Source: Ruminococcaceae bacterium UBA7127 (GTDB taxonomy: Bacteria > Bacillota > Clostridia > Oscillospirales > Acutalibacteraceae). From it: DNA of 6,300 nt. The stretch is from positions 47,256-53,555 of the forward strand of contig DKXL01000038.1 in the NCBI GenBank assembly GCA_002493005.1, in the 5' to 3' direction. Position 1 is the first letter of the stretch. The number at the start of each line of letters is the position of its first letter. This document shows positions 1-5,026 of this stretch, in pieces. The notes below the pieces were generated by a model. It ran no database searches. It saw nothing but the letters and a program-made list of their open reading frames with translations, and was not told the DNA's origin. Made by a program: the position numbers and the translations under genes.

Positions 1-10
1 ATTCGGCAAC

Positions 11-202
11 GTGACGTTGCATCCAATTCGAGCAGACAGCTTGATAGTATCTACACTTCTCCACCCGACTGTTTTCAAGCATTTTCTTATAAAGTAAAAA
101 AGCGGTGTGACGTTGCATCCAATTCGAGCAGACAGCTCGATGGTATCTACACTTTTGTGCCCGACTGTTTTTGAGCAATTTCCTATAAAGCCAAAAACAG
201 GG
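11..202. repeat. Two tandem 96-bp direct repeats downstream of the amylase gene
   Basis: Copy 1 is 11-106 and copy 2 is 107-202. By eye 81 of 96 positions match and the first 30 bases are identical. Each copy holds a 6-bp stem with an AGACA loop (28-44 and 124-140). The single stem difference, T42 against C138, keeps a G-U pair if read on the plus strand. The left copy is also preceded by bases that complete a perfect 15-bp palindrome at 6-20 (GCAACGT-G-ACGTTGC). The right end of copy 2 runs into the amylase terminator. The period is divisible by three and the minus strand is open through both copies. I see no transposase or target-site duplication. It is probably an intergenic repeat family; coding capacity is unproven. 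Confidence 0.85.
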
Positions 203-220
203 CAAGCTCTGCGCCTGCCC
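193..220 (-). terminator. Rho-independent terminator of the amylase gene
   Basis: On the minus strand an 8-bp stem (213-220 with 200-207, one G-U pair) closes a 5-base loop. It is followed by TGTTTTT at 193-199. It lies 18 bases after the tandem TAA stop codons (236-241) of the amylase, as expected for an intrinsic terminator. Confidence 0.85.
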
Positions 221-238
221 CGTAATTTTGTAAAATTA

Positions 239-2485
239 TTATTTGAGGTATGAACCATTTGTGCCAATCTGACCGTTGATTCTGGTAAATCCACTTGCGC
301 AGCATACATATACTCTCATATTTGCTCTTCCGATTGACGGAACAGTAAGTGTGCCGTTTGTAACATTCTGAGCATCACCTGTAACAGCATCGATATATTT
401 ACCGTTAGGGAGATTCTTGAATGTTGAACCGCCTGAGATAGAAACGCAAGCAAGGCTGTCAACGCCGTTAGCTGTATATCTGCGTGTAAACGCCATATCG
501 CCTGAAGCGTTGCTTGTTGTGTACTGTCCCTTCTGAAGAGCAGGAACTGCTCTGCGGATAGCATTGAGCTGCTGTAAATGTACAGCAAGCGGTGACTTAA
601 GAGTTGAAGCAACGGTACCTGTTGCAGTATATTTGCTAAAGTCGCTTGCACTTACAGAACCCTCAAGGTAATCGCCAAAATATGCACGACCTGTTGTTGA
701 AAGAGGTGCAGTTGTGCCCTTATCTACAGGCGCACCCTTCATAAATTCAACTTCTGATCCGTAATAAATACAAGGAATACCTCTGAATGTAAACATCAAG
801 TCCATATTTTCTGCCCATGACTGTGTACCGCCGTTATAACGGGTGTTGGAATCAGGACCGTAGTCATGAGAGTCAACATACATTACGTTCCATGTTGCAT
901 CGTTATAATTCTCATCACAATTCAAAGCAGCTCTGTATGCATCGCTTGCATTGCCGAATGCCCAATGCATTCTAAAGTCGATTACACCTGTACCGTTAGC
1001 TTGGCTGTAATCAGGTGTGTGATAAGTAACACCATTAAGAAATGCATTATCGCTCTTGAGTGAAATGCTCCCTGTCTGATATGCATTAAAGTGAGCAACA
1101 CTGTTATTATAGTTTGTTGCCTGGTCTGTACTGCTCCAGTTGCTTGTCCATTTTGAATCAGTCTCAGCCCATGTATAGAAGAACGGAGTATTTGAAAGAC
1201 CACCCTCGTTTACAACTTCATGTGTTCTTGCACAAACCTCACCAAAAATATAGAAATTCTTGATGCTTGTAAATGCCGGGAAATAAGCGCTGTTTAGCGT
1301 CCATCTGTTAATATGCTTTTCAGTATCAAGACGGAATGCGTCAACGCCCATATTTGCGTAGTTAAGATAAGAATCCTTTATATATTTTGCAACCTCAGGA
1401 TTTTCGGTATTGACATCAACACAGTCGCCGTCAATTTGTCCTGCCTGCTCAGTAAATGAACCCCATGAAAGTGATGGCTCGTGATGATAATAATTTTCAA
1501 CATCATGCGCACCTGCATCAAGCTTCTTGGTATCCTTCATTATGTTAAGTCTTGCATCATACTGACGTCCCGGTGTAAGACTGTCATACACACTGCTGGG
1601 GAATGTTTTTGCAAAATCCGAATCAGGAATCTGAACCATACAATTAACTGACGCTAAATCCTGAACAGTTTCATATTCCTTTGTAAACATCGGAGCAAGA
1701 GTTGCTTCACCAAAGTTACCGGTGTGATTCCATACAACGTCCTGAATAAGCTTCATGCCCTTTTCGTGAACAGCATCGATAAGATCCTGATATGTAGCGC
1801 CATCGCTCTCATATCTTACATCAACAGTTGAATAATCAAATGCGTGATATCCGTGATAATCATAGCCCGAAGCATTTGTAACTACAGGTGTAATCCAAAT
1901 TGCGCTGAATCCAAGAGCCTTAATGTAGTCGAGCTTGTCGATAAGTCCCTGAAAATCACCACGCCATGCCGGATCCGAATCAGGGTTGTTAGCAGAGCTG
2001 TCGTCCCAGCAGTGAATGCTGTTGCCTGTGTCGCCGTCATAGAAACGTGTTGTGATTACAAAGTAGATGGAATCCTCACGCAAATCAGTGCGTTCTGTAT
2101 CAATAGGAACCGGCTCTTTGCTGTACCATCTGTTGTTTTTGTACCACCACTCACCTGTGTTGCGGGTAAGCTCAGCCGACTGCTCACCGTTTGTAACAAA
2201 CATCATATTGATTTTTGTTACATCATTAAATGTGTAGGTGTAATAGTTGTTGCCCTCTGCTGTCATTTTAGGACCGGGATAGTTGGTCGAAATGTTCTGT
2301 GGAAGGCTGTTCCAATAATAGATTGTCGGCACACCTGACTCACAATAGTAGTGTACCTTAATGCTGCTTGATGCCGCAGTGTCGCTGTCTTCGTCTGCAT
2401 TAGCAGCGCTAACCGAAAAAACGCCGACAGTGCATACAACACATACTGCCAAAATCAAAGCAAGAATTTTCTTGAATTTTGCCAT
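239..2485 (-). CDS. Secreted GH13 alpha-amylase with N-terminal CBM26-like starch-binding module
   Basis: This 748-residue protein probably hydrolyses alpha-1,4 bonds of starch or maltodextrins outside the cell. Residues 1-28 form a Sec signal peptide (KFKK, a hydrophobic core, then VSAANA near the cleavage site). Residues about 40-125 look like a CBM25/26 starch-binding module (VHYYCES, IYYWNSLP, EWWYKNNRW). The GH13 barrel spans about 135-600. Region I is DVVWNH (249-254), region II is AFRLDTEKH with nucleophile D387 and R385, region III is IFGEV with acid/base E416, and region IV is VDSHD with D541. YHGY (210-213) and GIPCIYYGSE (569-578) are also typical. Residues about 655-740 form a C-terminal beta domain. 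There is no dockerin, sortase motif or C-terminal membrane segment, so free secretion is inferred. The start is fixed by AAGGAGGAG at 2491-2499, five bases before the ATG. The gene has its own terminator and ends in TAATAA. The GH13 subfamily and product profile are not assigned. Confidence 0.95.
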   Translation of the reverse strand: MAKFKKILALILAVCVVCTVGVFSVSAANADEDSDTAASSSIKVHYYCESGVPTIYYWNSLPQNISTNYPGPKMTAEGNNYYTYTFNDVTKINMMFVTNGEQSAELTRNTGEWWYKNNRWYSKEPVPIDTERTDLREDSIYFVITTRFYDGDTGNSIHCWDDSSANNPDSDPAWRGDFQGLIDKLDYIKALGFSAIWITPVVTNASGYDYHGYHAFDYSTVDVRYESDGATYQDLIDAVHEKGMKLIQDVVWNHTGNFGEATLAPMFTKEYETVQDLASVNCMVQIPDSDFAKTFPSSVYDSLTPGRQYDARLNIMKDTKKLDAGAHDVENYYHHEPSLSWGSFTEQAGQIDGDCVDVNTENPEVAKYIKDSYLNYANMGVDAFRLDTEKHINRWTLNSAYFPAFTSIKNFYIFGEVCARTHEVVNEGGLSNTPFFYTWAETDSKWTSNWSSTDQATNYNNSVAHFNAYQTGSISLKSDNAFLNGVTYHTPDYSQANGTGVIDFRMHWAFGNASDAYRAALNCDENYNDATWNVMYVDSHDYGPDSNTRYNGGTQSWAENMDLMFTFRGIPCIYYGSEVEFMKGAPVDKGTTAPLSTTGRAYFGDYLEGSVSASDFSKYTATGTVASTLKSPLAVHLQQLNAIRRAVPALQKGQYTTSNASGDMAFTRRYTANGVDSLACVSISGGSTFKNLPNGKYIDAVTGDAQNVTNGTLTVPSIGRANMRVYVCCASGFTRINGQIGTNGSYLK

Positions 2486-2509
2486 AGATTCTCCTCCTTA
2501 TGACATATA

Positions 2510-2537
2510 TCTATACAATATATATTATAATTTACAA
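2510..2537 (-). promoter_or_regulatory. Candidate promoter region of the amylase gene
   Basis: The AT-rich stretch just upstream of the amylase offers two readings. TTGTAA (2532-2537) and TATAGA (2510-2515) are 16 bases apart, but would leave a leader of fewer than 20 bases. Alternatively a perfect TATAAT (2524-2529) has a poor -35 but gives a more normal leader of about 30 bases. A promoter must lie here because a terminator separates the amylase from the upstream gene; the exact boxes are uncertain. Confidence 0.4.
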
Positions 2538-2560
2538 CGCATCACTCATTTTTCTTTTTT

Positions 2561-2574
2561 AGAATAATTATTCT
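2561..2574. promoter_or_regulatory. Perfect 14-bp palindrome upstream of the amylase promoter
   Basis: AGAATAATTATTCT is a perfect inverted repeat about 25-30 bases upstream of the candidate amylase promoter. It could bind a dimeric regulator. It lacks the central CG of LacI/CcpA-type operators, and AT-rich DNA gives such palindromes by chance, so the role is only a suggestion. Confidence 0.25.
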
Positions 2575-2618
2575 TTGGTTGCTTACAAATATTGACACCG
2601 TTATTTATGTAAAATACA

Positions 2619-2673
2619 CAAAAATGACTGCATTTATCTTCCATATAATTAAAAAGGACAATAAATACAGTCA
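2619..2673 (-). terminator. Rho-independent terminator of the HAD phosphatase gene
   Basis: Arms 2661-2672 and 2626-2637 pair over 12 positions, plus one outer A-T pair. An inner TCC/GGA helix lies across a small internal loop. The one imperfect position is a U-G wobble on the minus-strand RNA but a C-A mismatch on the plus strand, which favours minus-strand function. The stem is followed by AUUUUUG (2619-2625). It sits 25 bases past the HAD stop codon and separates that gene from the amylase. Confidence 0.8.
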
Positions 2674-2697
2674 AATCGTTACATATTAAATTTATTC

Positions 2698-3516
2698 TTA
2701 TATATTCGGCTTTAAAACAAACTTTTCGAGAGCCTTCGCAATACCGTCATCATCGTTAGACTCGCACACATAATCGGCTATTTTTTTTACGTCGTTTTCA
2801 CCGTTTGCCATGGCGACACCAAAGCCGGCATAGCCAATCATTGTCATATCATTGTAGTTGTCACCAAAAGCAATAAGCTCTTCGCGCTTAATGCCCAGCT
2901 TTTGCAACAAGGGCGGCATCATTGAACCCTTGGTCACACCAAACGGCATAATTTCAAGAAAGTACGGAGCACTCTTGTATATATCCAGCAAACCGTCATA
3001 ACGACTCGACAAAATTTCTTTATAGCGGTCAATTTCATCAGGCTCGCCTGCAAGCAATATTTTGTTAATTTCAAATCTAATTGCTGAAACAAAGTCATCA
3101 ACAAACACCATATCGGTCTTGAGAATATCCTGCTCAACATAAGTGTAGTCGTTGATTTTGCGGTTAGCAACAATACTTTTGTTGTCATATGTGTTGATGG
3201 TAATATTTGAGTCACTGAGCACACCAACAATATCCGACAAATATTCCAGAGGAAAACGCTTGCTCACAACGGTTTCACCGGTTTGACAGTTAATAATTTT
3301 GCCGCCGTTAAAAGCCATAATAAATCCACCGTAACGGTCAAGCATTAAATCCTTAGAAATCGGAAGAATTCCTATTGGGTGTCGTCCCGATGCAAGAATA
3401 ATCTTCTTCCCCTGACGCTGAGCCTCAAGAAGTGCATATCTGGTACGGGGTGTAATCTCCTTTTTGGAGTTGGTAAGCGTCCCGTCAATGTCTAATGCTA
3501 TTAGCTTAAAATCCAT
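2698..3516 (-). CDS. Cof-type HAD-superfamily phosphatase (HAD-IIB)
   Basis: This 272-residue cytosolic phosphatase belongs to the Cof/YidA/YkrA group, whose members dephosphorylate small phosphometabolites such as sugar phosphates. The physiological substrate cannot be read from sequence. Motif I is LDIDGTLTN, with nucleophile D9 and acid/base D11. Motif II is LASGR (S43). The motif III lysine is in GVTKG (K196). Motif IV is FGDNYNDMTM, with D219 and D223 for magnesium. The roughly 110-residue insert between motifs II and III is the usual HAD-IIB cap, and the length is normal for the family. I choose ATG 3516 because AAGGTG (3523-3528) lies six bases upstream. A GTG at 3525 would add three residues but overlaps that site. 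The gene forms its own unit with a promoter at 3575-3603 and a terminator at 2619-2673. There is no signal peptide. Confidence 0.92.
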   Translation of the reverse strand: MDFKLIALDIDGTLTNSKKEITPRTRYALLEAQRQGKKIILASGRHPIGILPISKDLMLDRYGGFIMAFNGGKIINCQTGETVVSKRFPLEYLSDIVGVLSDSNITINTYDNKSIVANRKINDYTYVEQDILKTDMVFVDDFVSAIRFEINKILLAGEPDEIDRYKEILSSRYDGLLDIYKSAPYFLEIMPFGVTKGSMMPPLLQKLGIKREELIAFGDNYNDMTMIGYAGFGVAMANGENDVKKIADYVCESNDDDGIAKALEKFVLKPNI

Positions 3517-3522
3517 AAAATT

Positions 3523-3528
3523 CACCTT
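3523..3528 (-). promoter_or_regulatory. Ribosome binding site that sets the HAD start at 3516
   Basis: AAGGTG is six bases before ATG 3516. The in-frame GTG at 3523-3525 is part of this site and has no Shine-Dalgarno of its own at suitable spacing, so the shorter 272-residue product is preferred. Confidence 0.65.
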
Positions 3529-3574
3529 AAAAAGCCAAGGGGTTATCTATACCCATACAAAAATTACCGTTTCA

Positions 3575-3603
3575 ACTATATCATAATTCATAAAAAAAAT
3601 CAA
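3575..3603 (-). promoter_or_regulatory. Sigma-A-type promoter of the HAD phosphatase gene
   Basis: TTGATT (3598-3603) and TATAGT (3575-3580) are separated by exactly 17 bases, and the spacer is AT-rich. Transcription would start near 3568, leaving a leader of about 50 bases. The match is 4 of 6 at -35 and 5 of 6 at -10. Confidence 0.65.
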
Positions 3604-3652
3604 CACGTATTTTATCCCAATATTGGCATATTAAAGCCATTTTTAGACTTTT

Positions 3653-3672
3653 ACAGTTATATTTATAACGGT
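3653..3672. other. Imperfect 20-bp palindrome after the methyltransferase gene
   Basis: GTTATA and TATAAC face each other around TT. The dyad extends outward past one mismatch to 18 of 20 symmetric positions. On the minus-strand RNA it could fold into a weak AU-rich hairpin 35 bases after the methyltransferase stop, but no U-tract follows, so I do not call it a terminator. An operator for the HAD promoter is also possible, but it lies about 50 bases upstream of the -35. Confidence 0.25.
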
Positions 3673-3706
3673 GATATTATGTATTTTATTGTGCCATAAC
3701 ATTAAA

Positions 3707-4045
3707 TTATCGAAGCTGATATTTTTTTAAATCAACGTAACCGTCAACCACATTAACGCCCTCGGCAATCAGTAGCTTTGCCTGCTCGCCAACACCTCCG
3801 AATGCAAAGCTTGGCGCAAGCCTCCCCTTGGAGTTGACAACTCTATGACAGGGAATTATTCCCGGTGCAGGATTTTTGTGAAGCGCATTTCCTACAACTC
3901 TTGCACAATTTCCGTTGCCTGCCATTGCCGCAACCTGCCCATAAGTAGCAACCTTTCCACAAGGAATCTGCATTACCGCTTCATATATCCTATCATACAG
4001 CGACTTTGTGTTTTTATCGGCATTATTAAATGTACTGTCTGTCAT
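3707..4045 (-). CDS. Small MGMT-domain protein (methylated-DNA-protein cysteine methyltransferase domain, active-site Cys present)
   Basis: This 112-residue protein is essentially the DNA-binding, catalytic half of O6-alkylguanine-DNA alkyltransferases, without the N-terminal domain of full-length Ogt/Ada. By family numbering (human MGMT in brackets), Y35 (Y114), R49 the arginine finger (R128), N58 (N137), C66 (C145), H67 (H146) and E95 (E172) are all present. The active-site motif is PCHRVV at 65-70. Most bacterial alkyltransferase-like proteins of this size have tryptophan in place of the cysteine, so this one may still transfer alkyl groups, or may mainly recognise lesions. The YSGG loop is replaced by FAFGG (80-84). 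The ATG follows the stop of the upstream signal peptidase directly (TAA-ATG). The nearest GGAGG is about 14 bases upstream, too far for a good site, so translational coupling is likely. Confidence 0.88.
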   Translation of the reverse strand: MTDSTFNNADKNTKSLYDRIYEAVMQIPCGKVATYGQVAAMAGNGNCARVVGNALHKNPAPGIIPCHRVVNSKGRLAPSFAFGGVGEQAKLLIAEGVNVVDGYVDLKKYQLR

Positions 4046-4750
4046 TTAACTCAAACTGTCCTCCTCATCACAATCGCATAATTTTATATTATTGTTCTCT
4101 TCTGCGGACTTTTTACCGGCACTTTCTTCTGCCTGTTCAAGCTTTTTTTCTTTTTGCAGACGTGTTATGATTTCGTTTATATCCTCACGTTTCTCAGGCT
4201 CAGAAGTACCTGTAAGTATTTTAATAATAGCAATAATTTCATCAAAGAACACTAGCAGAATAAGACCAATTAAAATTATTAGTCCCCACGGAGATAAAAA
4301 CACACTAAAAACAGTATTCAGAAATGGGACTTTGCAAACCATTATTCCGGTAACATCAGTGGTCGGAATAGGCTCATCGGCAATTTCATTAGCAATTCCC
4401 CTGGTTTGCAGCATTAGCACACCGTTTTCATGATATGGAGCCTTAATGACCTTGTGAGTAACAAGCTTACCCGAAAGATTGCCTGATCCCTTAAAAGTGA
4501 CAACATCACCTTTTTTAATTTCAGCAACATTCTCGGGTTTTTTGTCGATAATAACATCTCCCACCATTAGCTCTGGTTTCATACTACCGCTTGAAACACG
4601 CAAAATTGAATATCCAAAGACAGATGGTGTTTCACCGTTTACCCTTGAAATAAAAAATATGACGAGCATAGACACAAGACACACTATCAAAGTCCAGCAA
4701 ATTATATTTTTAATTATGTTCAACACCCTGAATACGCCTGTCCGTTTCAT
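4046..4750 (-). CDS. sipW: SipW-like (ER-type, S26B) signal peptidase I
   Basis: This 234-residue membrane protease should remove signal peptides from a subset of exported proteins. Hydrophobic segments lie at about residues 12-34 and 146-176, with the catalytic part between them outside the membrane. Box B is SSGSMKPELMVGD, with nucleophile S56. KGDVVTF follows at 80-86. The general base is H99 in LVTHKVI; histidine in place of lysine marks the SipW/Sec11 type. The next box normally reads TKGDxN but here is TRGIAN, so the position of B. subtilis SipW D106 is I119. The second conserved aspartate, which I align with human SEC11A D122, is kept as D125. A charged C-terminal tail of about 55 residues (from 180) is predicted to face the cytoplasm. 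The start has AGAGGT five bases upstream. It is the first gene of a two-gene unit with the MGMT-domain gene, behind a terminator and its own promoter. Its likely client is encoded upstream at 5027-6283. Confidence 0.92.
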   Translation of the reverse strand: MKRTGVFRVLNIIKNIICWTLIVCLVSMLVIFFISRVNGETPSVFGYSILRVSSGSMKPELMVGDVIIDKKPENVAEIKKGDVVTFKGSGNLSGKLVTHKVIKAPYHENGVLMLQTRGIANEIADEPIPTTDVTGIMVCKVPFLNTVFSVFLSPWGLIILIGLILLVFFDEIIAIIKILTGTSEPEKREDINEIITRLQKEKKLEQAEESAGKKSAEENNNIKLCDCDEEDSLS

Positions 4751-4828
4751 CGCATACCTCTGTTAATTATATTTTTCAAATCTCAGCTTAAGCGTAACTT
4801 TTCTGTTAGTTGTTTATGCAGTTATGCT

Positions 4829-4843
4829 TTTATACTGTATAAA
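4829..4843. promoter_or_regulatory. 15-bp palindrome at the predicted transcription start of the signal peptidase unit
   Basis: TTTATACTGTATAAA has 7-base arms around a single central base. It covers the expected start site just downstream of the -10 box at 4847-4852, where a bound repressor would block transcription. It also overlaps a second possible -10 (TATAAA), so the symmetry may only reflect promoter-like sequence. Confidence 0.35.
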
Positions 4844-4846
4844 TTA

Positions 4847-4875
4847 AGTATAACAAAAAATTGCTATAAATACAA
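4847..4875 (-). promoter_or_regulatory. Promoter of the signal peptidase-MGMT unit
   Basis: TATACT (4847-4852) has an extended -10 (TGTTATACT), with TTGTAT (4870-4875) exactly 17 bases upstream. The -35 is weak, but the extended -10 compensates. A second overlapping pair (TTGTTA, 16 bases, TATAAA) is possible slightly downstream. The leader would be about 85 bases. Confidence 0.6.
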
Positions 4876-4899
4876 GAAAAAGTTATGAACATTTACAAC

Positions 4900-4953
4900 A
4901 AGCGGTGTGACAATTTGCAATGCTAAGCGTTGGTGCGAGAAGCATACCCAAAT
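4900..4953. repeat. Intergenic element sharing a core with the 96-bp repeats, with nested inverted repeats
   Basis: AAGCGGTGTGAC at 4900-4911 is identical to 100-111 at the junction of the two 96-bp repeats, and both are followed by TTGCA after 1 or 3 bases. Next come nested arms: ATTTG (4913-4917) with CAAAT (4949-4953), and ATGCT (4920-4924) with AGCAT (4941-4945). Both elements sit just beyond the terminator of a minus-strand gene and share orientation. It may be a diverged relative of the repeat, or a separate structured element with a shared edge. Confidence 0.4.
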
Positions 4954-4972
4954 CCAAATATCACGTAACATT

Positions 4973-5004
4973 AAAAACCTCCTTCATCAAGTGAAAGAGG
5001 TTTT
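4973..5004 (-). terminator. Rho-independent terminator of the Big2 protein gene
   Basis: AAAACCTC (4974-4981) pairs with GAGGTTTT (4997-5004), and TTCA/TGAA pair inside after a single mismatch, closing a 5-base loop. On the minus strand the stem ends in five T residues. It begins 22 bases after the TAA at 5027-5029 and insulates the signal peptidase unit. A-rich sequence before the stem could allow weak action on the plus strand too. Confidence 0.8.
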
Positions 5005-5026
5005 GATTTTAATATAATTTTATGTC

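Noticed and set aside
11..202. The two 96-bp repeats as a CRISPR array
   Set aside because: There are only two units, similarity extends through the whole period rather than a short repeat with unique spacers, and no cas genes are present.
1..258. Annotating the edge-open minus-strand frame as a gene
   Set aside because: It overlaps the amylase end, contains that gene's terminator, lacks a ribosome binding site and is built from a tandem DNA repeat. It is kept as a finding, not a feature.
1844..2338. Plus-strand open frame of 164 codons opposite the amylase
   Set aside because: It lies wholly inside a well-supported GH13 gene on the other strand, has cysteine- and isoleucine-rich nonsense composition and no family motif. 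Other plus-strand frames at 866-1063, 4092-4433, 4479-4766 and 5462-5662 fail for the same reason.
2593..2620. Plus-strand TTGACA as a promoter
   Set aside because: The base 17 positions downstream begins TACACA, a poor -10, and no plus-strand gene follows.
3555..3580. Possible CcpA (cre) site just downstream of the HAD -10 box (TTGAAACGGTAATT on the minus strand)
   Set aside because: It looks like TGNAANCG, but the spacing before CG is one base short and the distal CA is missing, so it does not meet the consensus.
3607..3640. CCAATATTGG palindrome and nearby TGGC/GCCA arms as a terminator for the methyltransferase gene
   Set aside because: The stems are only 4-5 bp and no U-tract follows on the minus strand. 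I see no convincing terminator for this unit.
3707..4045. Truncated pseudogene of a full-length alkyltransferase
   Set aside because: The catalytic domain is complete, the frame is intact and the start is tightly coupled to the upstream gene, so it is better read as a natural one-domain protein.
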